Assembly (NCBI GenBank): GCA_050633905.1
Contig: JBOEHJ010000075.1
Span: 1 to 64,000, forward strand
Direction: 5' to 3'
DNA length: 64,000 nucleotides
Origin: JANQPX01 sp050633905
Lineage (GTDB): Bacteria > Pseudomonadota > Alphaproteobacteria > Geminicoccales > Geminicoccaceae
Positions 1 through 8,274 of the stretch are shown one piece after another (within the stretch, counting starts at the first letter, position 1; each line of letters opens with the position of its first letter). The notes beneath the pieces are model-generated. The model saw nothing but the letters and a program-made list of their open reading frames with translations. It was not told the DNA's origin and searched no databases. The translations under genes were made by a program, and so were the position numbers.

Positions 1-470
1 GTAATCCCCTCGGCTTTCCAGAGCGCTTCCACCAGATCGGCGCGTTCCATCGTGCCATAGGGATAGTCGAGCGGTTTGTCGGAATCGCCATGTCCGACAT
101 ACTCGACGTAAAGTCGCGGCTTCGATGTTTCTCCGGTCAGCTGCTGGTCGACCTTGGCCCAGCCGAAGGAGCCGTCGGGCCAGCCCGGCAAGAAGGATGT
201 CCAGATCGCTCCCTCTGGCACGGCTTCAGCATACGCGATGCGCCTGAAGACCTGGACGACATCCGGCGAGCCGGTGTCGCCGCCCGGCTGCAGGATCTCT
301 TTCGCGTGGCGATCGTAGAGGACGCGAGCGCCAAGCGCGAACCAGTCGTCGGCGGTGACGACGTCAGCATTCGAGGCGATCGAGGCGTCAGCCCGATGGT
401 GATCAGGCGAAATCTTTCCTCTTAGCGCCTCGTCGCCGAATGCGATGTCGGCATTGATCAAACTTGACAT
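1..470 (-). CDS. Alpha/beta hydrolase, N-terminal part (runs off window)
   Basis: The 3' end lies beyond the left edge, so only about 156 N-terminal residues are visible. The protein begins MSSLINADIAFG and contains FLPGWPDGSFGW, which resembles the oxyanion-hole segment of alpha/beta hydrolases, then YVEYVGHGDSDKP, the usual strand-turn before the cap region. The nucleophile elbow and catalytic His would be outside the window, so the substrate cannot be judged. The ATG at 470-468 is preceded by a GGAGAGAAG-type ribosome site. It is the last gene of the minus-strand run that starts with the haloalkane-dehalogenase-like gene at 5920, 57 bases after the small membrane protein. The family call is from motifs; the role is unknown. 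Confidence 0.7.
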   Translation of the reverse strand, partial: MSSLINADIAFGDEALRGKISPDHHRADASIASNADVVTADDWFALGARVLYDRHAKEILQPGGDTGSPDVVQVFRRIAYAEAVPEGAIWTSFLPGWPDGSFGWAKVDQQLTGETSKPRLYVEYVGHGDSDKPLDYPYGTMERADLVEALWKAEGI

Positions 471-526
471 GGTCTTCTCTCCAGTTTGCGGCCCTTGCCG
501 CTTTCGGCATTGTCGGTTCCGGCGAC

Positions 527-1204
527 CTAGGCAGTTTGCGTGACTGCTGTTGCCGGGGAGGCCTCATGCCGCCGCAGTTTCCGCACTTTCAGGAGCACGG
601 TCAGATGCAGGATGATGAAGATCGGCACGATGAAGCTCGGGAACAGATTGAGGGGCCAGACGTCCATCGGAGCACTAGTGACGCCGCCTGGCGTCAAGCT
701 TGCGAATGCGCCCGCTGACAGGCCCGCCGTGATTATCGCGACGGCGAAGTCCAAAAGGCCGAGATACTGAAAGCGCACCAGGCCTGAAGAGGTCGCGTAG
801 TTGGGATCGCGGCGGAGATGCAGGACGACGAACGGGGCCGCCAGACCGATGGCGACATCGCCGATCCCTGCCGGTAAAGCGAAGAGGCCGGGCAACACGC
901 CGTAGGCATACAGCATCAGAAAAACGAAGCCGATCACCCGCCAAAGCTGAAGCATGGTCAGGGTCTCGATGTCCTGTGCCAGGACGAAGCCTCGAAAGCG
1001 GGAAGAGTTGGCGTAGAGCCCGAGAAAGACCGCGACCGGCACCACGGCGGTGATCGCGATGGGCGGGAGGAGCGAGCCATTGGCGTTCGTCAGCAACGCC
1101 TGGTCGCCGATAACAACAGCAACGGTAAACCAGATGACAAGGAGCATGAAAAGGGCCACCAGCTTGCCGATGGTCCAGACCTTGGTTGTGGCAGTTTCAA
1201 ACAT
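527..1204 (-). CDS. Multi-pass membrane protein of unknown function
   Basis: This is a 225-residue protein with about six hydrophobic segments, the first at residues 12-32 and the last near residues 185-205, ending in a basic tail (KVRKLRRHE). I do not recognise the family. The start at 1204 is chosen because AAGGAGGG lies just upstream of it. A longer reading to 1279 would run through a MarR-type operator. Two copies of the operator motif found at the marR promoter (1222-1234 and 1283-1298) sit directly upstream, so the gene is probably repressed by the MarR protein encoded next to it and induced by that protein's ligand. A transport or membrane-stress role would be a guess. Confidence 0.72.
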   Translation of the reverse strand: MFETATTKVWTIGKLVALFMLLVIWFTVAVVIGDQALLTNANGSLLPPIAITAVVPVAVFLGLYANSSRFRGFVLAQDIETLTMLQLWRVIGFVFLMLYAYGVLPGLFALPAGIGDVAIGLAAPFVVLHLRRDPNYATSSGLVRFQYLGLLDFAVAIITAGLSAGAFASLTPGGVTSAPMDVWPLNLFPSFIVPIFIILHLTVLLKVRKLRRHEASPATAVTQTA

Positions 1205-1221
1205 CGTCCTACCCTCCTTGG

Positions 1222-1234
1222 GTGTATATGCACA
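1222..1234. promoter_or_regulatory. Putative MarR operator, copy A
   Basis: GTGTATATGCACA reads on the opposite strand as TGTGCATATACAC, matching the core of the site in front of marR (1789-1804) at 12 of 13 positions or better. It lies 18 bases upstream of the membrane-protein start at 1204, in a position to block RNA polymerase or translation-start access. Binding is inferred from repetition and symmetry. Confidence 0.55.
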
Positions 1235-1282
1235 TTTCCTGTGTTGTACGTGGTCGTTGACGTCGATCAGTTTCCCCAAATT

Positions 1283-1298
1283 ACGTGTAGATACACAT
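1283..1298. promoter_or_regulatory. Putative MarR operator, copy B
   Basis: ACGTGTAGATACACAT has perfect GTGTA/TACAC arms around a two-base centre. It is the second copy of the motif between marR and the membrane-protein gene, about 80 bases upstream of the start at 1204. Spacing to copy A is 62 bases centre to centre. Confidence 0.55.
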
Positions 1299-1316
1299 TT
1301 CTCGGCTTAGAAAAGA

Positions 1317-1760
1317 CTAGTCGTGGATGGCCTCGACCAGACGGTTCAAGTCTTCGACCATGCCGTCGAGACGCTCTTTCCCGATCCCATCAATGATCCG
1401 ACCTTGCGCCACCTGCCAAAGCGGGATGGCATCGGCAAGAACCTGGCGACCGCCGTCGGTGATGGCGACTAGGCGGACCCGTTCGTCACGATCTCGGCCG
1501 ATCTCCAGCCAGCCTTGAGCGGCGAGCGGCTTCAGGTTGCGGGTGAGCGTCGTTCGATCCATCACCAGGATGTCGGCAAGCTTGGTCAGCGGCAGCTCAT
1601 CGTGCCGCTCGAGCACCGCCAGGAGCGTGAATTGCGTGGCGCGCAATCCTGCGGGCTTGAGCAAGGCATCATAGCGCTGCGATACGGCCCGCATCGCCTT
1701 TCGGAGGTTGGCATGGGCGCAGGTGCTGAGATCCAAGCTGTCTGACGTTCCTTTGGTCAT
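1317..1760 (-). CDS. MarR-family transcriptional regulator
   Basis: The 147-residue protein has the usual MarR size and layout. Helical dimer ends flank a winged helix: LTKLADILVMDRTTLTRNLKPL is the recognition helix region, and GRDRDERVRLVAITDGG is the wing with the conserved D-R pattern. The start at 1760 (MTKGTSDSLD) follows AAAAGG. A longer reading to 1802 would place the start codon inside the operator at 1789-1804 and is less likely. The operator 29 bases upstream implies autorepression, and two further copies lie in front of the next gene (527-1204). The inducing compound is unknown, but neighbouring dehalogenase and redox genes suggest an organic xenobiotic or oxidant. Confidence 0.88.
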   Translation of the reverse strand: MTKGTSDSLDLSTCAHANLRKAMRAVSQRYDALLKPAGLRATQFTLLAVLERHDELPLTKLADILVMDRTTLTRNLKPLAAQGWLEIGRDRDERVRLVAITDGGRQVLADAIPLWQVAQGRIIDGIGKERLDGMVEDLNRLVEAIHD

Positions 1761-1788
1761 GGCCTTTTGCAACTGGTTTCGATCATTA

Positions 1789-1804
1789 ACGTGCATATAC
1801 ACGT
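1789..1804. promoter_or_regulatory. Putative MarR operator, copy C (autoregulatory)
   Basis: ACGTGCATATACACGT is an imperfect 16-base palindrome with CGTG/CACG arms, located 29 bases upstream of the marR start. It shares its core with the two sites upstream of the membrane-protein gene, so all three probably bind the same MarR dimer. Confidence 0.6.
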
Positions 1805-1841
1805 ATCAAGTTCATATGTCAAGGCAGACGTTGTTTGCGCA

Positions 1842-3822
1842 TCAGAGATCGAGCACGACACCATAGTCGCCGCCACATCTTTCTTCATCAGCATGCGGTC
1901 GCGGCNNAGTCCGGCTGAAGACCGGCGGCCTCGGCAAGCTCGAGCAGGGTGCCCTGACCCGGTGACCAATCGGCCCGAATATCGGCGCGCGCAAAGCTGA
2001 CCGCGACGGGGCCATCGACAGGATCGGCTTTCGCCGGAGGAAGCTTGGCCTTCGCATCACGCTTGAGCACCGTCGCCGGCCCGAAGGCCTCGTAGTGGAT
2101 GCGCTGGTCGCGAATGCCGAGGCCAGTCAGGCCGTCATAGAGCGCTTGCATGAAAGGCTGCGGTCCACAGAGGTAGAAATCATAGTCATCGAGCGGCAGC
2201 AGTGATTTCAGGAGATCGATATCGACACGCCCTTCGCTGTCGTGAGTCTCGCCGAGCCGATCGCTTGCCAAGGGGGCGCTATAGCGAATATGTGCCGTCA
2301 GGGCCTCATGCTCGGTGGCGAGGTCGCGGATTTGTTTACCGAAAGCATGCGCGTCGCTGTTTCGGGTGCCGTGGATGAAGGTGGTGCGGCGGAAGCTCCG
2401 GGTGCGCAGACCCTCGTTGATGATGAACTTGGTCATCGCGATCATCGGCGTGATGCCGACGCCGGCGGAGATCAGAACCACGGGTCGGTCGCTGGTTTGG
2501 TCGAGAACGAACTTGCCGCGCGGCGCCATCGCTTCCAGACGGAACCCCGCCCGCGCATGGTCATGAAGAAAGGTCGAGACCAGCGCGTCGCCGCCCTCGC
2601 GTTTGATCGACAGACGGTAGGTCTCGCCGTTCTGGGCATCAGAGAGGGTGTAGGTTCGCCTGGCGGCCGTTTCCTGGTTTGGAATCGGAACGCGGATCGG
2701 CAAGAACTGCCCCGGCGCGTAGTTGGCCGGGGCCTTGCCGTCAGCGCGGCGGAGATGGAACGAGGTGATCGTTTCGCTCTCCGGCGTCACCTCGACGATC
2801 TCAAAGGGAGTATAGGCATTGCGCTCTTGTTCGGCGGCAATCAACTCGGCTGCCTTCGACCAGCTGCCCGTATGCTCGAGCACAGGCGAATAGTCGCCGA
2901 ACGTGAAACCGAGCGGCAGGCTGCCTTCGACCCGGATGACCTCGCTTGCGCGAAACCGGATCAGCCGTTCGGCGCCTGCGAATGCGCTGACTCTCGGTCC
3001 GTCCCAGACGATTTCGGCGGTTCCGGTCATGTAGATGAGATCACGCGCCTCGAAGTCGACGAATAGGAAGCCGACCTTCGGGTTGAGCACGATATTGCCG
3101 ATCGTGTTGAAGTGGTTGTTGCCGGAGAAGTCGGGAAACACGAAGGTCCTATCGTCCAGGACCTCGACGAAGCCTGGCTTGCCACCGCGGTGGGAGACGT
3201 CGGCGCCCTGGTTAAGTGCTTGATCGCCATCGGTGTAGGCGGTAGCGATGAAGAGTGTGTCGGCACGTTCGATCAGAGCCCGCGTCTTCGCATCAAAGCC
3301 TTCGCTTCGTGCGAGCGGCCGCTCCCGCGACCCTGCATCGATGTCTGCCTCAGCTGCTACGCTACGCGTCTGAATGTATTGCGGACAATTGCCGAACGCT
3401 TGGTTGATCGCGATCGTGAAACCGTCTGAACGGGTAGCACTGATGCGTCCGGTCAGCCGATTGCGCCGACGGGTTTCCAGCTCAATGCCGAGAATTCCGA
3501 CCTCGGCACCCGTCCTGGCAGTCACGTTGAGGGGATCACCGAAGAGAGGGCGGGCTTCAATGTTGAGCCTTCTTGCGTCTGGCGTGGTCATAAATCCGGG
3601 GTGTCCGGCAAGGATCGATCCCCAGGGCCGCCCCTGATTATCGACACTGCCGATCAGGACAAAGGGTAGCCCTGTATAGAAGTCGCGATGCTGATCCGGC
3701 ATGTGATCGCGCACCACGCGACGGGCGAAAGTTTCAATCTTGTCACGCACGCCAAGGCGTTCCTGGACCTGCTGCTCGCCGGTATGAAACGGGGAATCCT
3801 GATGGTTCCAGCCAGTGAACAC
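1842..3822 (-). CDS. PPOX-like / ferredoxin reductase / [2Fe-2S] ferredoxin fusion, broken by assembly gap
   Basis: The N-terminal half (about residues 45-310) is a pyridoxamine-phosphate-oxidase-like flavin domain. It includes GLPFVLIGSVDNQGRPW and a second strand set ending in FPDFSGNNHFNTIGNI. The centre (about 335-560) is an FNR-type reductase with RRTYTLSDA for flavin, SAGVGITPMIAM for NAD(P) and YLCGPQPFM. The tail begins a plant-type [2Fe-2S] domain (GTLLELAEAAGLQPD) and then hits two Ns at 1906-1907. On the far side of the gap another frame reads PRPHADEERCGGDYGVVLDL then stop at 1842, exactly how such ferredoxin domains end. So the cysteine motif was lost in the gap and the true stop is 1842, not 1888. 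The start is GTG with GGGAGG seven bases upstream. The protein probably passes NAD(P)H electrons to a flavin or partner protein. Confidence 0.8.
1906..1907. other. Assembly gap (2 N) inside the ferredoxin domain
   Basis: The two Ns join the sequence coding for LQPD to a different frame coding for the last 20 residues of a ferredoxin domain. Roughly 40 codons, including the four iron-sulphur cysteines, would be needed to bridge a normal domain, so the true gap is much longer than two bases. Confidence 0.85.
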
Positions 3823-3897
3823 GGCTCGTCCTCCCTATGAACACAACGATCCGGCATCGGCGTGGCGCACTCATTCAGCGCGCCACGCCTTTACGCC

Positions 3898-4410
3898 TCA
3901 AGCGGTTCTCGCCTTGAACACGTCCTCGAGCGCGTCGCCGAGGAGCCAAAGGGCGGCCCCCAACAACACGACGTCTTTCAAAAGGAACTGACCCGGCACC
4001 ACGGAGAGTGCAGGGAATCCGCCCAGGCTCGGCTCCCAACCCGGCGCCGAGAACAGGAAGGTCAATGTTACCACCGTCGTGAGCGCCACGAGGGTGGCAC
4101 CGATTGCACCGGCAAGCGCCGACCAGGGGCGTGTGGCCAGCAGCACGGCAGCGCCGATTTCGACTGAGCCGATGAGATTGGCGGCACCTCGCTGATCGAA
4201 GATCGCATAGAGCCAGGATAGGAACGGGCTCGAGGCGACCAGACCTTCGATCGCGCCCGCTTCATAGGCCGTGAATTTCATCATACCGATCCAGGCGAAC
4301 ACCAGAACGAGGCCATAGAGTGTCAGATAGCGGCCTACTCGGGAAACATCGATCGCATAGGCGCCGATGATTTGAAGGCGCCCGGATTGCGCAAAGCTAA
4401 CGGTGGTCAT
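3898..4410 (-). CDS. DUF417 (YkgB/RclC-like) membrane protein
   Basis: The 170-residue protein has about four membrane segments and the DUF417 signatures YGLVLVFAWIGMMKFTAYEA and GFPALSVVPGQFLLKD, with the GxxGxFxLKD-like end of the family. The E. coli relative RclC/YkgB is part of the reactive-chlorine response; its molecular activity is not settled. Here the gene sits between a VOC protein and the PPOX/FNR fusion on the same strand, with gaps of 33 and 75 bases, which fits a shared operon. The ATG at 4410 follows AAAGGAGG. The family call is firm; a role in oxidant or chlorine stress is inferred from the family and the redox neighbours. Confidence 0.85.
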   Translation of the reverse strand: MTTVSFAQSGRLQIIGAYAIDVSRVGRYLTLYGLVLVFAWIGMMKFTAYEAGAIEGLVASSPFLSWLYAIFDQRGAANLIGSVEIGAAVLLATRPWSALAGAIGATLVALTTVVTLTFLFSAPGWEPSLGGFPALSVVPGQFLLKDVVLLGAALWLLGDALEDVFKARTA

Positions 4411-4443
4411 TGTATCCTCCTTTGTATGAGATGTTGCCGTGCT

Positions 4444-4854
4444 TCAGCCGGCAGGTACGATGAACTCCATGCGGATGCCCCCCGGAATGGCGCACATCAT
4501 GTGTTGCGTGGGGCCGCCACCCAGCGGCTCGGGAGCGAACTCGACCGTAACGCCATCGGTCGTGGCGAGTTTGTCGTGCAAGCCGTTCAGGGCATCTCCA
4601 TCGCGCACCTTGAGTGCAACGTGGTGGAGGCCGATGATGTTCTTGCGATCAAAGCTCATGGCCGTTTCCGGATCTGCGACCTGCCAAAGGGTGATCATGG
4701 TCGTCCCATCGGTCAGGAAGACGGCAGGATAGTCCGGTATGTCACCCACCTGGCTGAAGCCGAGCGTGTCGAGAAAGAACGCACGTGACTCAGCCAGATC
4801 AGGAACGGTCAGCCCGATATGATGGGCGCCTTCTGTCAAAGCGTGGTCCGTCAT
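4444..4854 (-). CDS. VOC (glyoxalase/dioxygenase fold) family protein
   Basis: The 136-residue protein has the two beta-alpha-beta-beta-beta modules of the vicinal-oxygen-chelate fold. The first contains HHIGLTVPDLAESRAFF, the second HHVALKVRDGDALNGL, with a final IPGGIRMEFIVPAG. Metal ligands are probably the His of HHIGL, the His of LHHVAL and the Glu of RMEF. Family members include glyoxalase I, extradiol dioxygenases and resistance proteins, and sequence alone does not choose between them. The start at 4854 follows AAGGAGC by eight bases. It lies 33 bases ahead of the DUF417 gene and 76 bases after the dehalogenase-like gene, in one transcriptional direction. Confidence 0.82.
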   Translation of the reverse strand: MTDHALTEGAHHIGLTVPDLAESRAFFLDTLGFSQVGDIPDYPAVFLTDGTTMITLWQVADPETAMSFDRKNIIGLHHVALKVRDGDALNGLHDKLATTDGVTVEFAPEPLGGGPTQHMMCAIPGGIRMEFIVPAG

Positions 4855-4930
4855 GGTGTTGCTCCTTGGATTGATGGTGCCTGGTGATCCCGGAAGATCG
4901 CCTCACACCGTGGGGATGGGGGAGGCGTGC

Positions 4931-5920
4931 TTACGCGCTTGCCTCCATGAACCCGGCCACCAGCCGTGCGACGGTGTCGGGAGCATCTTCGGGACTGTAG
5001 TGGCCGACGCCGGGAAGGCGTCGCACGTCGCCGTCGGGGAATGCTGCCTTGAAGAGCGGCAGGAAGTGCTCGGCATGGAGCGTTCGATCGGCCTCGCCCC
5101 AGATGGCCAAGGCCGGCTTCTTGGCGAGCGCCTTCCTGGCCGCTGCGTCAGGTTCTTCGAAACGGTGCGCGCCGATGGCAAAGCCCTTGGCCCAACCGAT
5201 CGCACCCTTGGCATGCGCCGGCGTTGGGAAGGGTGCGCGGTAGGCCTCTAGCCAGGTCTCGGTGATGATCTCATTGCGCTCGAAGCCATTCAGCTTCAGC
5301 GTCGAGAGAATATTGAAGTCGAGCTGGCCGAGCACTTGTTCCAGCACACCCTCCGCCTCGGCTTTTTGGATCCAGTTAAACCAAGGCGAGACCGTGGCGT
5401 TGGCCATGATATGTTCGATCAGATCAGGCTGGCCCAGAGGCGTCGGACCATCGATGGAAACGACACGCCTGATTCGGTCCGGATGGCGAATGGCGAGACC
5501 CATCCCGGCAGGGCCGCCGAAGTCGTGCATCACGAGCGTGATATCGCGGAGGTCAAGAGCCAGCACGACGCTCTCGAGATTGTCGATATGGTCCTGGAGC
5601 CAGTAGGTCCAGCCCTCAGGTGCTGCGCTCTTGCCGAATCCCATGTGGTCGACGGCGATGACCCGATGATGCGCGGCCCAAATCGGGATCTGATGACGAA
5701 ACAGGTAGCTCCAGGTGGGCTCGCCGTGCAGCAAGAGCAATGTCTCGGGGCCAGTCCCCTCGTCGATGAAGTGCATGCGAAAACCGGACGCATCCGTATA
5801 GTGAGCCGGAAACGGCCACGTGCCGCTGAAGGTCTCCTCCGGAGAGACGGCGGGAACGGCCTGACCTGTGGGATCGTCGCTGGCGCGGGCCTCAGCGATC
5901 GCGGCAGTGGTTCGACTCAT
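4931..5920 (-). CDS. Haloalkane dehalogenase-like alpha/beta hydrolase
   Basis: The 329-residue protein carries HGEPTWSYLFR at residues 65-75, the oxyanion segment typical of haloalkane dehalogenases. The nucleophile elbow MHDFGG places Asp133 where those enzymes and epoxide hydrolases have Asp. GEADRT (Asp278) and GVGHYS (His307) complete the triad. An Asp nucleophile points to a C-halogen or epoxide substrate rather than an ordinary ester. The halide-binding residues cannot be assigned with confidence. It is the first gene of the minus-strand run reaching to 1842, with a GAGGAG ribosome site, and is divergent from an AraC regulator at 6158. Alternative roles: epoxide hydrolase or haloacetate dehalogenase. 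Confidence 0.78.
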   Translation of the reverse strand: MSRTTAAIAEARASDDPTGQAVPAVSPEETFSGTWPFPAHYTDASGFRMHFIDEGTGPETLLLLHGEPTWSYLFRHQIPIWAAHHRVIAVDHMGFGKSAAPEGWTYWLQDHIDNLESVVLALDLRDITLVMHDFGGPAGMGLAIRHPDRIRRVVSIDGPTPLGQPDLIEHIMANATVSPWFNWIQKAEAEGVLEQVLGQLDFNILSTLKLNGFERNEIITETWLEAYRAPFPTPAHAKGAIGWAKGFAIGAHRFEEPDAAARKALAKKPALAIWGEADRTLHAEHFLPLFKAAFPDGDVRRLPGVGHYSPEDAPDTVARLVAGFMEASA

Positions 5921-6157
5921 GGATCTGCTCCTCGATTGATGGGCGCCTCGTTAACCCAATGGATTGCGTGAGCCGTACGAAGCGCCGTTGGTTCATCGCC
6001 TAAGTTTGCTGCATTGGCGGAGAGGCTCTTTCAGATTTTGAGATTTCAGAATCAGACAGGCCGATCATCGGGCAGGGCGACCCAACAACCTCGCGTCTGG
6101 AACGGCATTGGAGCAGCTGTCCGGAAGGCTTATGCTTGACGCTGGGGAGATGCAGAT

Positions 6158-7033
6158 TTGACGAAGCAGGAGCTTAGCCTTAGCGCGCCGCCGCGTGGCA
6201 AGTTGCCGGAATGGGGCCGGCGTCTTTCGTTTGAAGAATTCTTTGTCGAGCTGGTGCCGGCGGGAGAACGCCGTTTCAATGTTCGGCTGGCGGAGACATT
6301 TGCAAGTATCAGCTTCAGCGCCGACGAAGGCCAGAGCTCGCTGGCAGGCGATCGCCTGCGGCACTACGAGCGGCGCGCCTATGAATATATCGTGGCCCCC
6401 GCTGGATTTCCGCTCCGCGGCTCTTCACATGCAGCACCCGAAGTCCTGGTGTTTGTGTTTGACTTCGATGCGATGAAAACCGACATCGCAGCCGCCCTGC
6501 AAATGTCCCCGGACATGTTGGAGTCCCGAGTGATCATCGGTGGCCCCAAGCCCCTGACCACGACGATTGCCCAGCGCATCCGCCGCCACATCCTCAACGA
6601 CACCTTATCGAGCGACTATCTGCGATCACTCTGCTTGGTCTTGATCGTCGAGATGCTACGCCTTCCGCCGGAGCAGCGCTCGAGCGGCCGCGGCTCGACG
6701 CTCGACACTCAGGTGCTGCAGTCGGCCCTGAAGTTCATCGACGCCAATCTCGAAACCGACCTTTCGCTCGAAGTCTTGGCGCGTCTGTCCGGCGTTTTGA
6801 CCCATCAATTCGCCCACGCCTTCAAACGCAATGTGGGTGAAGCACCGCATCGCTACGTGCTCGGACGCCGGGTCGAGGCGGCGCGCATGCTCTTGCGCGA
6901 TACCGAGGATTCCATTGCGGACATCGCATATGCGACCGGCTTTTCTTCACAAAGCCATATGACCACCACCTTCAAGCGTGAGCTGGGCGTGACGCCGGCC
7001 CAGCTTCGGAACTTGGACGCCGAGCCTTCGTGA
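6158..7033 (+). CDS. AraC-family transcriptional regulator
   Basis: The 291-residue protein has a C-terminal pair of helix-turn-helix motifs: LSLEVLARLSGVLTHQFAHAF around residue 205, and SIADIAYATGFSSQSHMTTTF around residue 255, followed by GVTPAQLR, the standard AraC ending. The N-terminal 160 residues are a cupin-like sensing region with no recognised ligand. The only suitable start is TTG at 6158, with GGGGAGA seven bases upstream. The gene is divergent from the dehalogenase-like operon starting at 5920 across a 237-base spacer, the usual arrangement for an activator of that operon. Confidence 0.88.
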   Translation: MTKQELSLSAPPRGKLPEWGRRLSFEEFFVELVPAGERRFNVRLAETFASISFSADEGQSSLAGDRLRHYERRAYEYIVAPAGFPLRGSSHAAPEVLVFVFDFDAMKTDIAAALQMSPDMLESRVIIGGPKPLTTTIAQRIRRHILNDTLSSDYLRSLCLVLIVEMLRLPPEQRSSGRGSTLDTQVLQSALKFIDANLETDLSLEVLARLSGVLTHQFAHAFKRNVGEAPHRYVLGRRVEAARMLLRDTEDSIADIAYATGFSSQSHMTTTFKRELGVTPAQLRNLDAEPS

Positions 7034-7202
7034 GATGAGGTGACGGAAGTGGATCGTCCGCGGCATCGGAATGCAGGATTCTTGAATCTGAGAAACTGAA
7101 ACAGCCACCACAACACTGATACGATCCTGGAGGCATGCGTCGCGTTACCTTATGTCGCGACGACGGGTGGTAGACCTGAAGCGGAGGAATGGGAGCAAAA
7201 TC

Positions 7203-7397
7203 ATGACTGAGCGATCCGTTGACATCGCCATCATCGGCGCCGGGACGGTCGGTATGGCCGCCTACCGGGAAGCGAGGAAATTCACCGACAGTATTGTCCT
7301 GATCGAGGGTGGACCGTTCGGAACGACCTGCGCCAGGGTCGGCTGCATGCCGTCGAAGCTTCTCATCGCGCCTGCAGAAGCCTGCCACCGGCTATAG
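7203..7397 (+). pseudogene. Dihydrolipoyl dehydrogenase, N-terminal fragment
   Basis: Only 64 residues remain. They include the FAD-binding start VDIAIIGAGTVGMAAYREA and the redox-active disulfide region GTTCARVGCMPSKLL, the signature of dihydrolipoyl and mercuric reductases (full length about 470). The frame stops with TAG at 7395-7397, just before the IS6-family element, and no remainder of the gene is found on the far side of the element. The gene has an ATG at 7203 with a GGAGGAATG-type site upstream. The fragment lacks the NAD and dimerisation domains and cannot work as an enzyme. Loss through an IS6-mediated deletion is likely. Confidence 0.82.
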
Positions 7398-7406
7398 GCT
7401 TTGCCC

Positions 7407-8214
7407 GGGCTTGGTCAGAGCAACTATTCGAAGGCGCGAAAGGACTCATTGATCCTTGTCAATTGGCATATAAGCTCTGCCACTCAGCGAGAGCAGCATC
7501 TCGATCTTGTTTAAAGGTCTGTCTTGCATTGAGATGACGTTGGAGATTGAAATGGTTGGAGACCGATGCGTGAGCCGATACGAATTTCTGCAGTGTCTTC
7601 AGACATCGAAAATGTCCCATGGTGCTTTCTCGTCGTCGGAAGGGTTGATGGGAATTCTCAGCCCGATTGTTAAGGTGCTTTCCGGCTTCTTGTCGGTTTT
7701 GGTTGCCGATGTCGCTCATGGCGGCGCGAAAGGATTGTAAGCGATCTGTCACAATCGTCGTCGGCTGACCATAGCGTTTCATGACCTTTTTCAGAAAACG
7801 GCGAGCGGCTTCTTTGTCTCTGGTCTTGGTGACGAAAGCTTCGAGCACCTCACCTTCATGATCGACCGCGCGCCATAGATAGTGTGTTTCGCCGATGTTG
7901 CGCACGAAAACCTCATCGACGTGCCATCGCCATAAGGAATAGTTGCGCTTTGAAATGCGGCGTTTTCTAATCTCCGCCGCGAACAAGGGACCAAAGCGGT
8001 TCCACCAATAACGTACTGTTTCGTGGCAGATATCGATGCCCCGTTCATGCAACAGGTCTTCGACGTTGCGAAGCGATAGCGAAAAACGGACGTACATCAA
8101 AACGGTAAGCCGAATGACCTCTGGAGACGTTTTGAAATATCGGAATGGGTTCTTCATGCCAGGACGCGATGAAAGGACCGAAAAACACTCAAGAAGCTTC
8201 TTCTAACAGCGCCC
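7407..8214 (-). mobile_element. IS6-family insertion sequence (about 0.8 kb)
   Basis: The element holds one transposase gene and has the short, single-gene layout of the IS6 family. Proposed ends are GGGCTTGGTCAGAGCAA at 7407 and the inverse GGGCGCTGTTAGAAGAA ending at 8214, agreeing at 11 of 17 positions. The 8 bases outside the two ends (CTTTGCCC and TACTAAGG) do not match, so there is no target duplication. That is expected when an IS6 element has moved by cointegrate formation and deleted adjacent DNA. The ends are approximate. Its base composition is visibly richer in A and T than that of the flanking genes. Confidence 0.65.
7459..8157 (-). CDS. IS6-family DDE transposase
   Basis: The 232-residue protein is full length for the family. 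It opens with a zinc-finger-free helix-turn-helix segment (SLSLRNVEDLLHERGIDI), as in IS6/IS26-type transposases. The catalytic triad is visible as WHVDE (first Asp), TDR (second Asp) and NRAENSHQPFRRRE (Glu). No frame interruption is seen, so the element may still be active. It belongs to the element at about 7407-8214. Confidence 0.93.
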   Translation of the reverse strand: MKNPFRYFKTSPEVIRLTVLMYVRFSLSLRNVEDLLHERGIDICHETVRYWWNRFGPLFAAEIRKRRISKRNYSLWRWHVDEVFVRNIGETHYLWRAVDHEGEVLEAFVTKTRDKEAARRFLKKVMKRYGQPTTIVTDRLQSFRAAMSDIGNQNRQEAGKHLNNRAENSHQPFRRRESTMGHFRCLKTLQKFVSAHASVSNHFNLQRHLNARQTFKQDRDAALAEWQSLYAN

Positions 8215-8274
8215 TACTAAGGCATGATGGAGCGGATCAAGATACGATCCCATGACGTCCCCATGGACCTATCC

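Noticed and set aside
1888..1905. Stop codon at 1888 as the end of the PPOX/FNR fusion
   Set aside because: It is reached only by reading straight through the N gap; the other frame beyond the gap gives a proper ferredoxin ending with its stop at 1842.
7135..7173. Short reading frame MRRVTLCRDDGW with GGAGGC upstream, possible leader peptide before the lpd fragment
   Set aside because: Twelve codons only, no attenuator structure seen; could be chance.
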